Assembly: GCA_002480645.1 (NCBI GenBank)
Contig: DLCN01000028.1
Location: 24,442 to 88,441, forward strand
DNA length: 64,000 nt
From: Balneolaceae bacterium UBA7797
Lineage (GTDB): Bacteria > Bacteroidota > Rhodothermia > Balneolales > Balneolaceae
Direction of reading: 5' to 3'
Within the stretch, counting starts at the first letter, position 1. Every line of letters starts with the position of its first letter. The notes beneath the pieces were generated by a model that saw nothing but the letters and a program-made list of their open reading frames with translations, made no database searches and was not told the DNA's origin. Of this stretch, positions 52,724 to 62,678 are shown piece after piece. The translations under genes were made by a program, and so were the position numbers.

Positions 52724-53430
52724 TGGAATTTGAATCTCTTGTTGTTTATGGGATCGAATTTTTCGTGATCACCACTTTGTTCGTACTTATTATTCTCTTT
52801 TTTGTAAGGATGCTTCGCAACCGATCGGAAAAGAAGCAAGAGTATGCGATCGCTGTAATTCAGGAAGCTTTACCTGAATACCTATATACGCTCGATCCTG
52901 CTTATCTGGAGATACTCGAACCTTATACAAAATCGGGAAGTGGACGGGACCTGCTTATCGAATACCTGATCGATATTCACTCAGAATTAAATGGCACCAT
53001 CAAACAAGCAGCTAAATCGCTCTATTTCGATCTGGGATTGCAATCCGATAGTGAGAGTAAGATGAAAAGCCTTCGCTGGTTCGAAAAAGTTGCAGGAATT
53101 AAGGAAACAACACTGATGGAAAACAGCGACGGTTATGAGTTAGTGAAAGACTGCCTTTCTCATAGTGATCCGGAAGTACGACGAAGTGCAAAGATCGGTA
53201 TGGTTGAATTAAAGAAGATCAAAGGATTGAAAGACCTGGCATTAGTTAATGATCCATTGTCCGACTGGTCGTTCATGAGCATCCATTCTATTCTTTCCAG
53301 ACATCCATACAAGATCAGAAAAAAAGATCTTAAGATATTAAAAGAGGCAAACAACCCCAGTGTACGGAAGCTTGCCCGATTGCTTAATTCACTGTCAACC
53401 GACAATCTGATAACTGTTGAAGACCAATGA
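52723..53430 (+). CDS. Membrane-anchored HEAT-repeat-like protein
   Basis: A 235-residue protein with an N-terminal membrane helix (FFVITTLFVLIILFFVRML) and then an all-helical domain. The segments LVKDCLSHSDPEVRRSAKIGMVEL and ILKEANNPSVRKLARLLNSL are typical HEAT repeats (helix, Asp/Pro-containing turn, Arg-containing helix). It is likely a cytoplasmic scaffold that holds the GT2 enzyme or the receiver protein. It overlaps both neighbours by 1 and 4 bases. Confidence 0.8.
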   Translation: MEFESLVVYGIEFFVITTLFVLIILFFVRMLRNRSEKKQEYAIAVIQEALPEYLYTLDPAYLEILEPYTKSGSGRDLLIEYLIDIHSELNGTIKQAAKSLYFDLGLQSDSESKMKSLRWFEKVAGIKETTLMENSDGYELVKDCLSHSDPEVRRSAKIGMVELKKIKGLKDLALVNDPLSDWSFMSIHSILSRHPYKIRKKDLKILKEANNPSVRKLARLLNSLSTDNLITVEDQ

Positions 53431-54851
53431 ACGGGCTTATGGTTGAGTTTTATCATATCATCAATAACTGGATCTTTGTTTATGCGATCATACTGATGGG
53501 TTTATATCTGTTCCTGGCCGGAAGTTCTTTGCTGGAGATACGTACATACATGAACCGGAATAAATACATGTATTACGACGATATTCTAAGATCACCGCTG
53601 GCTCCCGGTATTTCCATCATAGCCCCGGCCTACAATGAAAGTCGCTCGATCGTATATAATATCCGGTCCCTGCTCTCACTTCACTACAATAACTACGATA
53701 TCATAATAGTAAACGACGGTAGTAAAGATGACACTTTACAGCGAATGATCGATGCCTACGATCTTGTGAAACAGGATATCGAGCCGGAACTGGACCTGGA
53801 TCATAATGAAATTACCGGTGTGTATAAATCGACTAATAAAGCTTTTAAAAAACTTTGGGTGGTGGATAAGAAAAATGGAGGTAAAGCAGATGCTCTGAAT
53901 GCCGGGATCAACTTATCGAATAAAGAGCTGGTCGCTTGTGTGGATGTGGATTGTATCATTGAAGATGATGCCCTCCTTAAAATGGTTAAACCTTTTTTGG
54001 AGTCCACTGAAAAGAAAATGATAGCTACCGGAGGAGTTGTTCGTATTGCTAATAACTGCGAGGTAAAAGATGGCAGAATGCTGGATATAAAACTGCCTGA
54101 AAAGCTGATCCCGCTCTTCCAGACCATAGAGTATATCCGGGCATTTTTGTTAGGCAGAATGGCATGGAGTCGTTACAATGGACTTTTGATCATCTCCGGA
54201 GCTTTTGGCTTGTTCGACAAAAAGATACTGATCGAAGCTGGTGGTTATGATCAATCTACGGTTGGGGAAGATATGGAGATCGTAGTTCGAATGCGTCGTC
54301 TCATGCACAATAAGAATATACCTTACGAAGTGGAATATATTCCTGATCCGCTTTGCTGGACTGAAGTTCCGGAAGATCGTGCTTCATTGATCAGGCAACG
54401 CAACCGATGGACCCGTGGAACTATTGAAACCCTGATCTCGCACAGAGGATTATTCTTCAATGCAAAGACCGGCGTATTGGGACTATTGAGCTACCCGTTT
54501 TGGTTCTTCTTTGAGTGGCTTGCTCCTTTAGTGGAATTCTTTGGCTTGCTTTATTTTATCTTTTTAGTGTCGATAGGTTTTGTGAATTGGAAGTTTTTCT
54601 TTCTGCTACTGCTGTTCGTTTATACTTTTGCCATTCTGTATAGTTCTTTTGCACTACTGATCGAAGAGATGACTTTCAGACAATACAAGAAAAGTGGTGA
54701 TCTGATCAGATTATTCGGAGTTATTCTACTAGAGCCGATTTTATATCACCCAATTACCGTGTATGCTGCAATCCGTGGTAATTTTGATAAATTTGTACTG
54801 AAAAAAAGTAATTGGGGTTCGGCAACCCGACAAGGATTCAGTTCAAAATAA
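53427..54851 (+). CDS. Membrane glycosyltransferase, GT2 family
   Basis: A 474-residue processive-type glycosyltransferase. Motifs are in order: IIAPAYNESRSI, VNDGSKDDT (nucleotide-sugar Asp), VDVDCIIEDDAL (DxD), GEDMEIVVRM (acceptor Asp) and QRNRWTRG (QxxRW). It has one N-terminal membrane helix and four C-terminal ones, as in BcsA/PgaC/HasA-like synthases. With the YaiO-like barrel, HEAT and receiver genes in the same coupled operon, it probably makes and exports a surface polysaccharide. The sugar is unknown. No c-di-GMP-binding PilZ domain is present. Confidence 0.9.
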   Translation: MNGLMVEFYHIINNWIFVYAIILMGLYLFLAGSSLLEIRTYMNRNKYMYYDDILRSPLAPGISIIAPAYNESRSIVYNIRSLLSLHYNNYDIIIVNDGSKDDTLQRMIDAYDLVKQDIEPELDLDHNEITGVYKSTNKAFKKLWVVDKKNGGKADALNAGINLSNKELVACVDVDCIIEDDALLKMVKPFLESTEKKMIATGGVVRIANNCEVKDGRMLDIKLPEKLIPLFQTIEYIRAFLLGRMAWSRYNGLLIISGAFGLFDKKILIEAGGYDQSTVGEDMEIVVRMRRLMHNKNIPYEVEYIPDPLCWTEVPEDRASLIRQRNRWTRGTIETLISHRGLFFNAKTGVLGLLSYPFWFFFEWLAPLVEFFGLLYFIFLVSIGFVNWKFFFLLLLFVYTFAILYSSFALLIEEMTFRQYKKSGDLIRLFGVILLEPILYHPITVYAAIRGNFDKFVLKKSNWGSATRQGFSSK

Positions 54852-54883
54852 AAAAAATCCCTGCCGCTTTTTGCAACAGGGAT
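54850..54883 (-). terminator. Terminator for the beta-glucosidase gene (minus strand)
   Basis: Stem ATCCCTG/CAGGGAT (54857-54863 and 54877-54883). The A-run on its left gives a U-run only on the minus-strand transcript. Confidence 0.7.
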
Positions 54884-54906
54884 CTGAAAAGACGGTAGAG
54901 CAGGAT

Positions 54907-57216
54907 TTAATCCAACAGTTCCAACTCAACCATTTGTACGTTGTCTGAGCTGCCACCGATCATGATACTGAACATTCCCGGTTCTGCTACCCACTCCCCT
55001 TTATGAGTGTAAAAGCTCAGGGTTTCTTTATCGATCGTGAAGGTGATCGTTTTGGTCTCTCCTTTTTTGATCATCACTTTTTCGAAGCCTTTAAGTTCCT
55101 GAACCGGACGCATGGTACTGGCAAACCGGTCCCGGATATAGAACTGAACCACTTCTTCACCATCAAAATCTCCGGTGTTGGTTACATCCACACTTACCTC
55201 AACGGTCTCATTCATGCCCATGGTGGAACCACTTAATTCCGGCGCGGAATATTCGAAGGTGGTATAACTGATCCCGTATCCGAATGGGTACTGCGGGGTA
55301 TTTTCCTCATCGTTAAAATGACTCCAGAATACAGAACCTTCATCACCCGGACCCGGAGAAGGTCGTCCCGCACTCTTATGGTTATAGTAAACAGGGATCT
55401 GTCCGATCGCTCTTGGGATCGACATAGTTAACTTTCCTGAGGGGTTGTATTTCCCGAAAAGTACATCTGCGATCGCATTACCGGCTTCGGTTCCTAAATG
55501 GAATGTATTTAGCAGTGTAGTTGATTGTTCGTACAACTCAGGTTCAACAATTGGCCGACCTGCCATCAATACCACAACTACATTATCATTTACTTTCCGG
55601 ATCTCATTGAACAGATCCAGTTGGCGGCCGGTTAGACTGATATCCACCTTACTGCGACCTTCACCGGTCTGTAAAGCTTTCTCGCCAACCGTGAGAATAA
55701 CAACATCGGCTTTCTTAGCAATCTTAATGGCTTCAGCGAATCCCGAACCATCATCTTCAGGGAAATGAAGGGCCCGGTTAAATACTCCGTCATCGGTAGA
55801 CATGGTATATCCTTCGGCATACGATACCTTAACTTTCGAACCCACGGCATTCTGAATTCCTTCCAGCAATGAAACCGCCGATCCTGATTCTCCTCTGCCT
55901 CTCCAGTTACCTAACGGAGTGTCTTTATCATTGGCCAGATGACCGATCACTGCAATATTCTTCACATCATCGCCGATCGGTAATACTGATCGGTCATTTT
56001 TCAAAAGAACGATGGAGCGTTTTGCCACATCTCTCGCAATAGCACGGTGTTCATCGGTGTACAGCAAGGCTTTTTCACGATCCGTATCTGAATATTTGTA
56101 CGGATCATCAAACAGTCCTAAATGGAATTTCATGCGTAATACTCTGCGTACGGCTTCATCCACGATCCTGATGTCCACTTCCCCTGATTCCACCAATTCT
56201 TTCAGGTGATTCTGGTAGGCTTGTGATTCCATATCCATATCATTACCGCTGGTAATAGCATGATAAGCGGCCTGTTTCAGATCTTTAGAATACCCGTGAT
56301 TGATCATCTGCCGGATAGATCCCCAGTCAGAGATGATGAATCCGCCAAATCCCCAGGCTTCTTTTAATAATTCTCTTTGGAGAAAGGAATCTCCATTGGC
56401 AGGAATCCCATTCAGATCGTTAAACGAGTTCATCACGGAAGCGATCCCCGCTTTAGCGGTGGCTTCGAACGGAGGCAGAATGATGTTATACAAGGTAGTC
56501 GTTCCCACATCAACCGTGTTGTAATCCCGGCCGGATTCAGAGAAGGCATATCCGGCAAAGTGTTTGGCGGTCGCCATCATGGTATTTTCGTCCGTCAGAT
56601 CATCGCCCTGAAATCCTTTCATTCTCGCCAGTGCGATCTGTGTACCCAGATACGGGTCCTCTCCGGCACCTTCCATCACGCGTCCCCATCTTGGGTCACG
56701 TCCCACATCCACCATAGGAGCAAATGTCCAGGTAAGTCCCGATGCAGTGGCTTCGATGGCTGCCACTCTTGCTGAGCTTTCAATGGCTTTCAGGTCCCAA
56801 CTCGCTGATTCACCCAGAGGGATCGGGAATATGGTTTTGAATCCATGTACTACATCGTAGCCAAAGATCAACGGAATGCCCAGTCGACTGTTCTCAACAG
56901 CCAGTTTCTGAGCTTCGTAGGTAGCTTCCGCTCCTACAATATTCAGCATGGAACCCACACCGCCTTTCTTAAGAAGTTCGGCTCGCCGTTGGGCATATTC
57001 GTTTCCTGCAGGAACCGGACCGGTAACATCCCATGATCCTGAATGCTGATTTAATTGTCCTACTTTTTCCTCTAAGGTCATTTTTTGAAGCAGTGCCTCT
57101 ACCTTTGCTTCAATTTCATCCTCTATAAGTGGGTTTTGTGCTCGTAGAATTGAAGGTGCTACTAACAGGCAAACCATTGCCAATGCCATCACCTGATGCA
57201 TAAGTCTTTTTTTCAT
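54907..57216 (-). CDS. bglX: Exported beta-glucosidase, GH3 family
   Basis: A 769-residue periplasmic glycosidase that removes non-reducing beta-D-glucosyl residues. A signal peptide (LVAPSILRAQ) precedes the GH3 N-terminal barrel. The nucleophile Asp lies in GGFIISDWGSI and substrate-site phrases include WTFAPMVDVGRDPRWGR and ATAKHFAGY. The GH3 C-terminal domain (SIVLLKNDRSVLPIG, GEGRSKVDISL) and an Fn3-like end complete the BglX layout. It is probably used on oligosaccharides from algal or bacterial glucans. It reads as a single gene with its own upstream region. Confidence 0.94.
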   Translation of the reverse strand: MKKRLMHQVMALAMVCLLVAPSILRAQNPLIEDEIEAKVEALLQKMTLEEKVGQLNQHSGSWDVTGPVPAGNEYAQRRAELLKKGGVGSMLNIVGAEATYEAQKLAVENSRLGIPLIFGYDVVHGFKTIFPIPLGESASWDLKAIESSARVAAIEATASGLTWTFAPMVDVGRDPRWGRVMEGAGEDPYLGTQIALARMKGFQGDDLTDENTMMATAKHFAGYAFSESGRDYNTVDVGTTTLYNIILPPFEATAKAGIASVMNSFNDLNGIPANGDSFLQRELLKEAWGFGGFIISDWGSIRQMINHGYSKDLKQAAYHAITSGNDMDMESQAYQNHLKELVESGEVDIRIVDEAVRRVLRMKFHLGLFDDPYKYSDTDREKALLYTDEHRAIARDVAKRSIVLLKNDRSVLPIGDDVKNIAVIGHLANDKDTPLGNWRGRGESGSAVSLLEGIQNAVGSKVKVSYAEGYTMSTDDGVFNRALHFPEDDGSGFAEAIKIAKKADVVILTVGEKALQTGEGRSKVDISLTGRQLDLFNEIRKVNDNVVVVLMAGRPIVEPELYEQSTTLLNTFHLGTEAGNAIADVLFGKYNPSGKLTMSIPRAIGQIPVYYNHKSAGRPSPGPGDEGSVFWSHFNDEENTPQYPFGYGISYTTFEYSAPELSGSTMGMNETVEVSVDVTNTGDFDGEEVVQFYIRDRFASTMRPVQELKGFEKVMIKKGETKTITFTIDKETLSFYTHKGEWVAEPGMFSIMIGGSSDNVQMVELELLD

Positions 57217-57435
57217 TACTTCGATTGTGGTTAGTTATTTGGTGACCTCGTCCTCCATCCCAATAAGCTAGAACTGATCAATTAATGGAATTCCAACAAC
57301 GAGATTTGCAGCCCCACAGATACTGATTATTCATTAAGATATTATGAACTGACCAGCCCGCAGGAGTGACGATTTTAAGATAGCCAAATACAAGAAATAG
57401 TAAATGAAGCAAAGCGCAATAATTTGCGCATTTAC

Positions 57436-59214
57436 TTAAACCTGATCGAGATCCCGGAATTGGAGATTATATAAATGGCTGTATAACCCATTCTTTTCCA
57501 GCAATTCAAAATGGGTTCCGTCTTCAACGATCTCCCCTTTATCCATTACCAGAATACGGTCGGCATGTTGTACCGTCGAAAGCCGGTGCGCGATCACGAA
57601 GGTGGTTCGGTTCTTCATAAGGCGGTCGAGGGCTTCCTGCACCTGTGCCTCAGATTCAGAATCCAGCGAGGATGTGGCTTCATCCAGCAACAAGATCTCC
57701 GGATTACTCAGAATTGCCCGGGCTATGGACATCCGCTGCCGTTGACCTCCACTCAGTTTCACTCCCTTCTCTCCGATCATAGCATCGAATTTATCCGGTA
57801 ACTGATGGATGAACTCCAGCGCATTGGCGTCTTTAGCGGCTGCCTCGATCTCGGCATCTGTGGCATCCAGTTTTCCATATCTGATATTTTCTTTGATGGA
57901 TGTGCCAAACAAGTGTACTTCCTGCGGCACGATGGAAATGTGTTCGCGCAATGATTTCACCTGTAAATTCTGAATATCATGTCCTTCTACCTGAATACTT
58001 CCACTTACCGGCTCGTAGAATCTTGGAATCAGATTTAACAAGGTGGTCTTCCCGGCACCACTCGGTCCAACCAGCGCAATTGTTTGTCCGGCTTCCACTT
58101 TAAAGGAGATGTTTTTCAGGATCAGCCGGTCAGGTTCATAGCCAAAGCTCAGATCCCTGAATTCGATCGAACCCTTTACCTCTTTAAGTGCAATAGCATT
58201 CGGATCGTCCTCGATCTCCGGTGCCTCATCCAGTAATTCGAAGATCCGCTCAGAAGCTCCGGCTGCCGTATTTACTGCGGTATATAATCGGGAGGTCTGC
58301 GTGATGGATCTTGAGATATTCAAAGCGTAAATGATAAATGCCACCAGATCGCCGGCTGTTAAGCGTTCAGCAAGAACTTCACGCCCGCCATACCAGAAGA
58401 TCACCACTAAGGTACTCATAAACATGATGCCCACACCTGCCCAGAAGAATTGAGTTAGCACCATCTTTCTGCGGGCAGTTTTGAACAGCACTTCTATAGC
58501 CTCAGAATACCGCGAAACCTCATAATCCTCTCTCACAAATGCTTTCACTAACCGTATGGCGCCCAATGCGTCTTCCGCTACCGCCGTGGAGTTTGCCAGC
58601 TCGTCCTGTACTCCTTTTGACAGCTTTCTGATCTTCTGCCCAAAGTAGCGGGTCGCAATGGTAATGAAAGGAACGGTTACAAAGATCACCGCACTCAATC
58701 TCCAGTTCAGCACCACCATCAACGAAACAGAACCGATCATCGAAAATGTGATCGTGAGTAACTGTGGCAGGGAATCTGTTAAGGCCGTACGGATGGAGCC
58801 AACATCATTCGTAAGCCTCGAAGTGATCTCTCCGAGTCGCCGGTCGGCAAAGAACCGAAAGCCGAGTTTGTGCAGGTGATCATACACATTCTTCCGGAGA
58901 TCAGTGATCACCCGTTCGCCCACCCATTCGAGGTGGTAATTCCCCACAAAACTAAAAAAGGCCTGGATGACAAATAGCCCCATCAGGCCAAGGGCGAGCA
59001 AATTCAGCAGGTGATTATCCCCTTGCTCAAACACGGCATCAAGTAATTCGCGCAAACCGAGGGGCACAGATAACCAGATCGCCGACCCCACCAATACCAT
59101 CGCCGTAGCCGTATAAAAACGGGGACGATAAGGTTTACTGAGTCCAAATATTTTTACCAGCGTTTCTTTCAGGGTCGCCAGCCCTTTACGTTCGGTTTTC
59201 TCATCGTTTGCCAT
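57436..59214 (-). CDS. ABC exporter with fused membrane and ATPase domains (MsbA-like)
   Basis: A 592-residue half-transporter that works as a homodimer. Six membrane helices occupy about residues 30-320. The nucleotide-binding domain has Walker A GPSGAGKTT, signature LSGGQRQRM, Walker B ILLLDEATSSLDSES and switch His VIAHRLS. The family includes MsbA and drug or lipid exporters, and specificity cannot be told. The product begins with a short charged stretch (MANDEKTERKG), with a free-standing start. Confidence 0.93.
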   Translation of the reverse strand: MANDEKTERKGLATLKETLVKIFGLSKPYRPRFYTATAMVLVGSAIWLSVPLGLRELLDAVFEQGDNHLLNLLALGLMGLFVIQAFFSFVGNYHLEWVGERVITDLRKNVYDHLHKLGFRFFADRRLGEITSRLTNDVGSIRTALTDSLPQLLTITFSMIGSVSLMVVLNWRLSAVIFVTVPFITIATRYFGQKIRKLSKGVQDELANSTAVAEDALGAIRLVKAFVREDYEVSRYSEAIEVLFKTARRKMVLTQFFWAGVGIMFMSTLVVIFWYGGREVLAERLTAGDLVAFIIYALNISRSITQTSRLYTAVNTAAGASERIFELLDEAPEIEDDPNAIALKEVKGSIEFRDLSFGYEPDRLILKNISFKVEAGQTIALVGPSGAGKTTLLNLIPRFYEPVSGSIQVEGHDIQNLQVKSLREHISIVPQEVHLFGTSIKENIRYGKLDATDAEIEAAAKDANALEFIHQLPDKFDAMIGEKGVKLSGGQRQRMSIARAILSNPEILLLDEATSSLDSESEAQVQEALDRLMKNRTTFVIAHRLSTVQHADRILVMDKGEIVEDGTHFELLEKNGLYSHLYNLQFRDLDQV

Positions 59215-59308
59215 GTTGCTATTTTCGCAATAATAATGCCAAGAAGTTGGGTTTTTTTGCTATCAATTTGGTATCTATCCAAAAAAAGAAAAATCAACCT
59301 TTAGTACT

Positions 59309-59797
59309 ATGGACGGAAGCACGCTTACCTGGATTTTTCTCATAGGTGGCATCATACTTATGGCCCTCGAAATGGTCTTACCAAGCGGTTTATCCCTCAT
59401 TTTAGGATTCAGCGGACTGATCGTAGGACTGATCAGATTCTTTGGCTTACTGAATGATCCGCTTACTGCAAGTTTGGCATGGATCGGAATTTCTATGGTA
59501 TTAACCGTGGGAGCCCTCCCCTTCATTAAGAAGTTTTTCGGCGGTGAGACTTCCTACAAATATGCGGATGAGGATTACGAAGCCATGGATCAGATCGTGG
59601 AGGCCGTCGAAGACATCAATGATGTAACAAATGAGGGCCGTATCCGGTATCAGGGGATATCATGGCAGGCAAGAACACTTGAGGGCAACGTTCCCGCGGG
59701 AACGAAGGTGCGAATTAAATACCGCGACAACACCACCTGGATCGTTGAACCGGTAGATGCTATTGACCAGCCACAACAAGAACGAATCAAAGAATAA
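59309..59797 (+). CDS. NfeD family membrane protein
   Basis: A 162-residue protein with membrane helices in the first half (GGIILMALEMVLPSGLSLILGFSGLIVG and ASLAWIGISMVLTVGALPFI) and a C-terminal OB-fold domain (GRIRYQGISWQARTLEGNVPAGTKVRIKY), the NfeD-like arrangement. NfeD proteins occur next to SPFH/stomatin genes, as here, and help form or maintain protein-rich membrane domains. This is the short form without the ClpP-like protease domain. Confidence 0.88.
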   Translation: MDGSTLTWIFLIGGIILMALEMVLPSGLSLILGFSGLIVGLIRFFGLLNDPLTASLAWIGISMVLTVGALPFIKKFFGGETSYKYADEDYEAMDQIVEAVEDINDVTNEGRIRYQGISWQARTLEGNVPAGTKVRIKYRDNTTWIVEPVDAIDQPQQERIKE

Positions 59798-59813
59798 ATC
59801 AGGGGAATAAATC

Positions 59814-60746
59814 ATGTTTTGGACATCTCTTCTAGCTTTCATTTTGGTCCTTTACTTCATATTCACCCGGCTTTTCATCATCGTGGAATTCCGGGAAGAA
59901 GTGATTCAGGAGCGATTGGGAAAATTTAAAAAGAACTTAAAACCGGGATTCCACTTTCTTATCCCGTTTTTCGACCGGCCGGCATACAGCCGCGAAATGC
60001 GCGAGCAGGTATTGGATGTACCCAGCCAAACCTGTATCACCAAAGATAATATCGAGGTGGCCGTAGATGGTTTGGTGTACATCAAAGTGATGGATGCATA
60101 CAAAGCGAGTTATGGTATTTCGAACTATCAGGCTGCTGCAGTAAATCTCGCACAGACCACCATGCGGAGTGAAGTTGGTAAGATCACGTTGGATGATACG
60201 TTCAGCGAACGGGAAAAAATGAATGAGAATATTGTTCGGGAGATCGATAAAGCCGCTGATCCCTGGGGTATTAAAGTACTGAGGTACGAGATCAAGAATA
60301 TCCGCCCTTCGAATGAGATCGTGGATACGATGGAAAAACAGATGGAAGCTGAACGGGAAAAACGTGCAGAGATCACCCATTCCGAAGGATTCCGTCAGGC
60401 CCGCATCAACGAATCTGAAGGGGAACAGACCAGTCAGGTACTTATTTCGGAAGCGAACCGGCAAAAGCGAATCAACGAAGCTAAAGGAAAGGCCCGGGAA
60501 ATTGAACTGGTAGCAACCGCAACCGCAAACGGGATCAGCCGGATTGCCGAAGCCATGCAGAAACCCGGTGGCGATCTCGCCGTTAAGACCAAATTGGTTG
60601 AGCAGTACATCAAAGAATTCGGGCAGATCATCAAAACTTCAAAGATCTCTGTACTTCCCACCGAAACAGCCAATTTAAAAACCTTCTTTGAAGGGGTAAA
60701 CACTGTGAGAGATCATGCCACTGAGACAACCGGAGGAGCAAAATAA
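59814..60746 (+). CDS. SPFH/stomatin family protein (first of two)
   Basis: A 310-residue protein with one N-terminal membrane helix and an SPFH/Band 7 domain (KPGFHFLIPFFDRPAYS, DNIEVAVDGLVYIKVMD), followed by a coiled coil (EKQMEAEREKRAEITHSEGFRQARINESEG). Such proteins scaffold membrane microdomains. Its 3' end overlaps the next, paralogous gene (TAATG at 60746). It follows the NfeD gene by 16 bases. Confidence 0.9.
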   Translation: MFWTSLLAFILVLYFIFTRLFIIVEFREEVIQERLGKFKKNLKPGFHFLIPFFDRPAYSREMREQVLDVPSQTCITKDNIEVAVDGLVYIKVMDAYKASYGISNYQAAAVNLAQTTMRSEVGKITLDDTFSEREKMNENIVREIDKAADPWGIKVLRYEIKNIRPSNEIVDTMEKQMEAEREKRAEITHSEGFRQARINESEGEQTSQVLISEANRQKRINEAKGKAREIELVATATANGISRIAEAMQKPGGDLAVKTKLVEQYIKEFGQIIKTSKISVLPTETANLKTFFEGVNTVRDHATETTGGAK

Positions 60747-61684
60747 TGGAAATCATTGAACTGGTAAGTCAGATAATTCTTGGGCTCATGGCCCTCTTCT
60801 TCGTGTATAAAGTGGTTCGGTCGTTACAACTGGTGCCCAATCAGTACGCATACATCGTAGAACGGCTGGGAAACTACCACAAGACATTGGGGCCCGGCTT
60901 CCACGCGCTCATCCCTTTTCTTGACAAGGTGGTGTACAAACAAGACCTGCGTGAGGAAACCATTGAGGTAGAACCACAGGAATGCTTCACTAAAGACAAT
61001 GTGAAAGTGGAAGTGGATGGAGTGATCTACATCAGCGTGATGGATCCGGTAAATGCCAGTTACGGAGTTACCGATTATCATAACGCTGCCATACAACTGG
61101 CGCAGACCACCACCCGCTCGGTCATCGGCCTTATGGATCTTGATCAGACGTTTGAAGAACGTGCCTACATGAGTAAGGAAGTAGTTAAAGTATTGAGCGA
61201 GATGGAATTACCTTGGGGAATTAAAGTTCATCGTTATGAGATAAAGAACATTGTTCCTCCCCGTACCGTACAAAACGCCATGGAACGTCAGATGACCGCT
61301 GAACGGGATCGACGGGCGGTGATCGCCAAATCGGAAGGGGTAAAAGGATCTAAGGTAAACGACGCCGAAGGGGTAAAAGCGGAGATCATCAATATTTCAG
61401 AGGCTGAGATGCAGCGACGCATCAATGAGGCCGAAGGGGTGGCTCAGGAGATCGAAGCTCTTGCAGAGGCTACTGCGGTGTCTATAGAGAAGATCGCTGA
61501 TGCCCTCTCCCAACCAAAAGGTGCTGAAGCCATGCAGCTTAGGTTAGCCGAAAAATATCTGGAGACCTTACGGGGATTAGGGAATGAAAATAATCAGATC
61601 ATCCTCCCCCGCGATATCTCGGATTATGAGGAAGTAATGAAAGGATTAACACTCAACGAGCTGAACAGGATCAATCAGCAGTAA
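60746..61684 (+). CDS. SPFH/stomatin family protein (second of two)
   Basis: A 312-residue paralog of the previous gene with the same layout: a membrane helix (IILGLMALFFVYKVVRSL), a Band 7 domain (GPGFHALIPFLDKVVYKQ) and a coiled coil (ERQMTAERDRRAVIAKSEG). Closest to the slipin/QmcA type. The two are tandem duplicates that probably form mixed complexes. A terminator follows at once, closing the three-gene operon with NfeD. Confidence 0.9.
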   Translation: MEIIELVSQIILGLMALFFVYKVVRSLQLVPNQYAYIVERLGNYHKTLGPGFHALIPFLDKVVYKQDLREETIEVEPQECFTKDNVKVEVDGVIYISVMDPVNASYGVTDYHNAAIQLAQTTTRSVIGLMDLDQTFEERAYMSKEVVKVLSEMELPWGIKVHRYEIKNIVPPRTVQNAMERQMTAERDRRAVIAKSEGVKGSKVNDAEGVKAEIINISEAEMQRRINEAEGVAQEIEALAEATAVSIEKIADALSQPKGAEAMQLRLAEKYLETLRGLGNENNQIILPRDISDYEEVMKGLTLNELNRINQQ

Positions 61685-61714
61685 GTATCATTGCCCCTTT
61701 TATTCTTTAAAACG

Positions 61715-61747
61715 AAGCCGGTTGATGGAGTTCAGCCGGCTTTTTTT
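61715..61747 (+). terminator. Intrinsic terminator after the SPFH operon
   Basis: Stem AAGCCGG/CCGGCTT (61715-61721 and 61736-61742) followed by TTTTTTT. Confidence 0.85.
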
Positions 61748-61808
61748 ATTGCTGGTTATAAAAGAACCGTTCTATGCATCCATTATCAGAGTGCAATTGG
61801 ATCCATGA

Positions 61809-62618
61809 TCAGTAAGCCTGATAACTCACTCCTTCCAGTACATACACCACACCATGTGCGGTTCTGAATTTTACCGGAATGGTTTGATATTTCCCTCCCC
61901 GAAGCACTTTCTTTACATTAAAATGCAAATGAGGTCCCGATACATAACCCGTTGAGCCGGAATAGGCTATCAATTTACCGGCACGCACTTTTTGTCCGAT
62001 TCGTACCTGCACTCCGTTCTTTCTCAGATGGGAATAATCTGCAAAGGTTCCGTCTTCATGCATGATGGTTACGAAGTTGGCTTTATCTATGAACTGCTCT
62101 CCTTCACCGCCGGTATCGCTATCCTCCCTCAATTCAACCACAACACCGTCACGAGCAGCATAGACAGCGGTTCCTTCATCAAGATCAAAATCCAGGGAGT
62201 ATGTAACATTTCCTTTATGAGAGAATTCGCCGTCAAAACCCTGAGTAACCCGATGGGTATCCCCTAACCGGTATGGTAAGCGGTACGGGTATTCCATATC
62301 GGGTTCGGCATGAATATCCCCCATATAATAAAAATAACTGGTAGCGTACGAGGCTTCCTTATCCGGTTTGATGGGTTTAAGAGATAAAATTGATTCATCC
62401 GCCTTAGACGGCAACACATGTATCAAAGGTATCACTCTGGAGGGCATCAGGTTAGTCAACTCCAACTCCATCTCTATGGTTACGGGATACGGATACTCAT
62501 TACGAGCAAATAATGTGATCTCTGTATCCGATTTTTTATCATATACGGTCACCGGGTCGGAATTATCCGTGTAGGATAATCCGGTTATTAAGACTATGAC
62601 AACCCAAAAAGCTTTCAT
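61809..62618 (-). CDS. M23 family (LytM-like) peptidase
   Basis: A 269-residue exported metallopeptidase (signal WVVIVLITGLSYTD). The first 110 residues are a beta-rich domain. The M23 core follows: SHKGNVTYSLDFDLDEGTAVYA holds the first His and Asp zinc ligands and GPHLHFNV the HxH motif. The usual role is cutting peptide cross-links in cell-wall peptidoglycan. The start at 62618 (MKAFWVVIVL) is the only one that keeps the signal peptide intact. Confidence 0.88.
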   Translation of the reverse strand: MKAFWVVIVLITGLSYTDNSDPVTVYDKKSDTEITLFARNEYPYPVTIEMELELTNLMPSRVIPLIHVLPSKADESILSLKPIKPDKEASYATSYFYYMGDIHAEPDMEYPYRLPYRLGDTHRVTQGFDGEFSHKGNVTYSLDFDLDEGTAVYAARDGVVVELREDSDTGGEGEQFIDKANFVTIMHEDGTFADYSHLRKNGVQVRIGQKVRAGKLIAYSGSTGYVSGPHLHFNVKKVLRGGKYQTIPVKFRTAHGVVYVLEGVSYQAY

Positions 62619-62678
62619 ACTTTTAAAGTAGAAATTTTCATTGAATTAGTTCGAATCTTAAATCAACTCTAACCCCGG

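Noticed and set aside
59937..60464. 175-codon open frame on the minus strand
   Set aside because: Antisense to the first SPFH gene, with His/Phe-rich shadow composition and no known motif.
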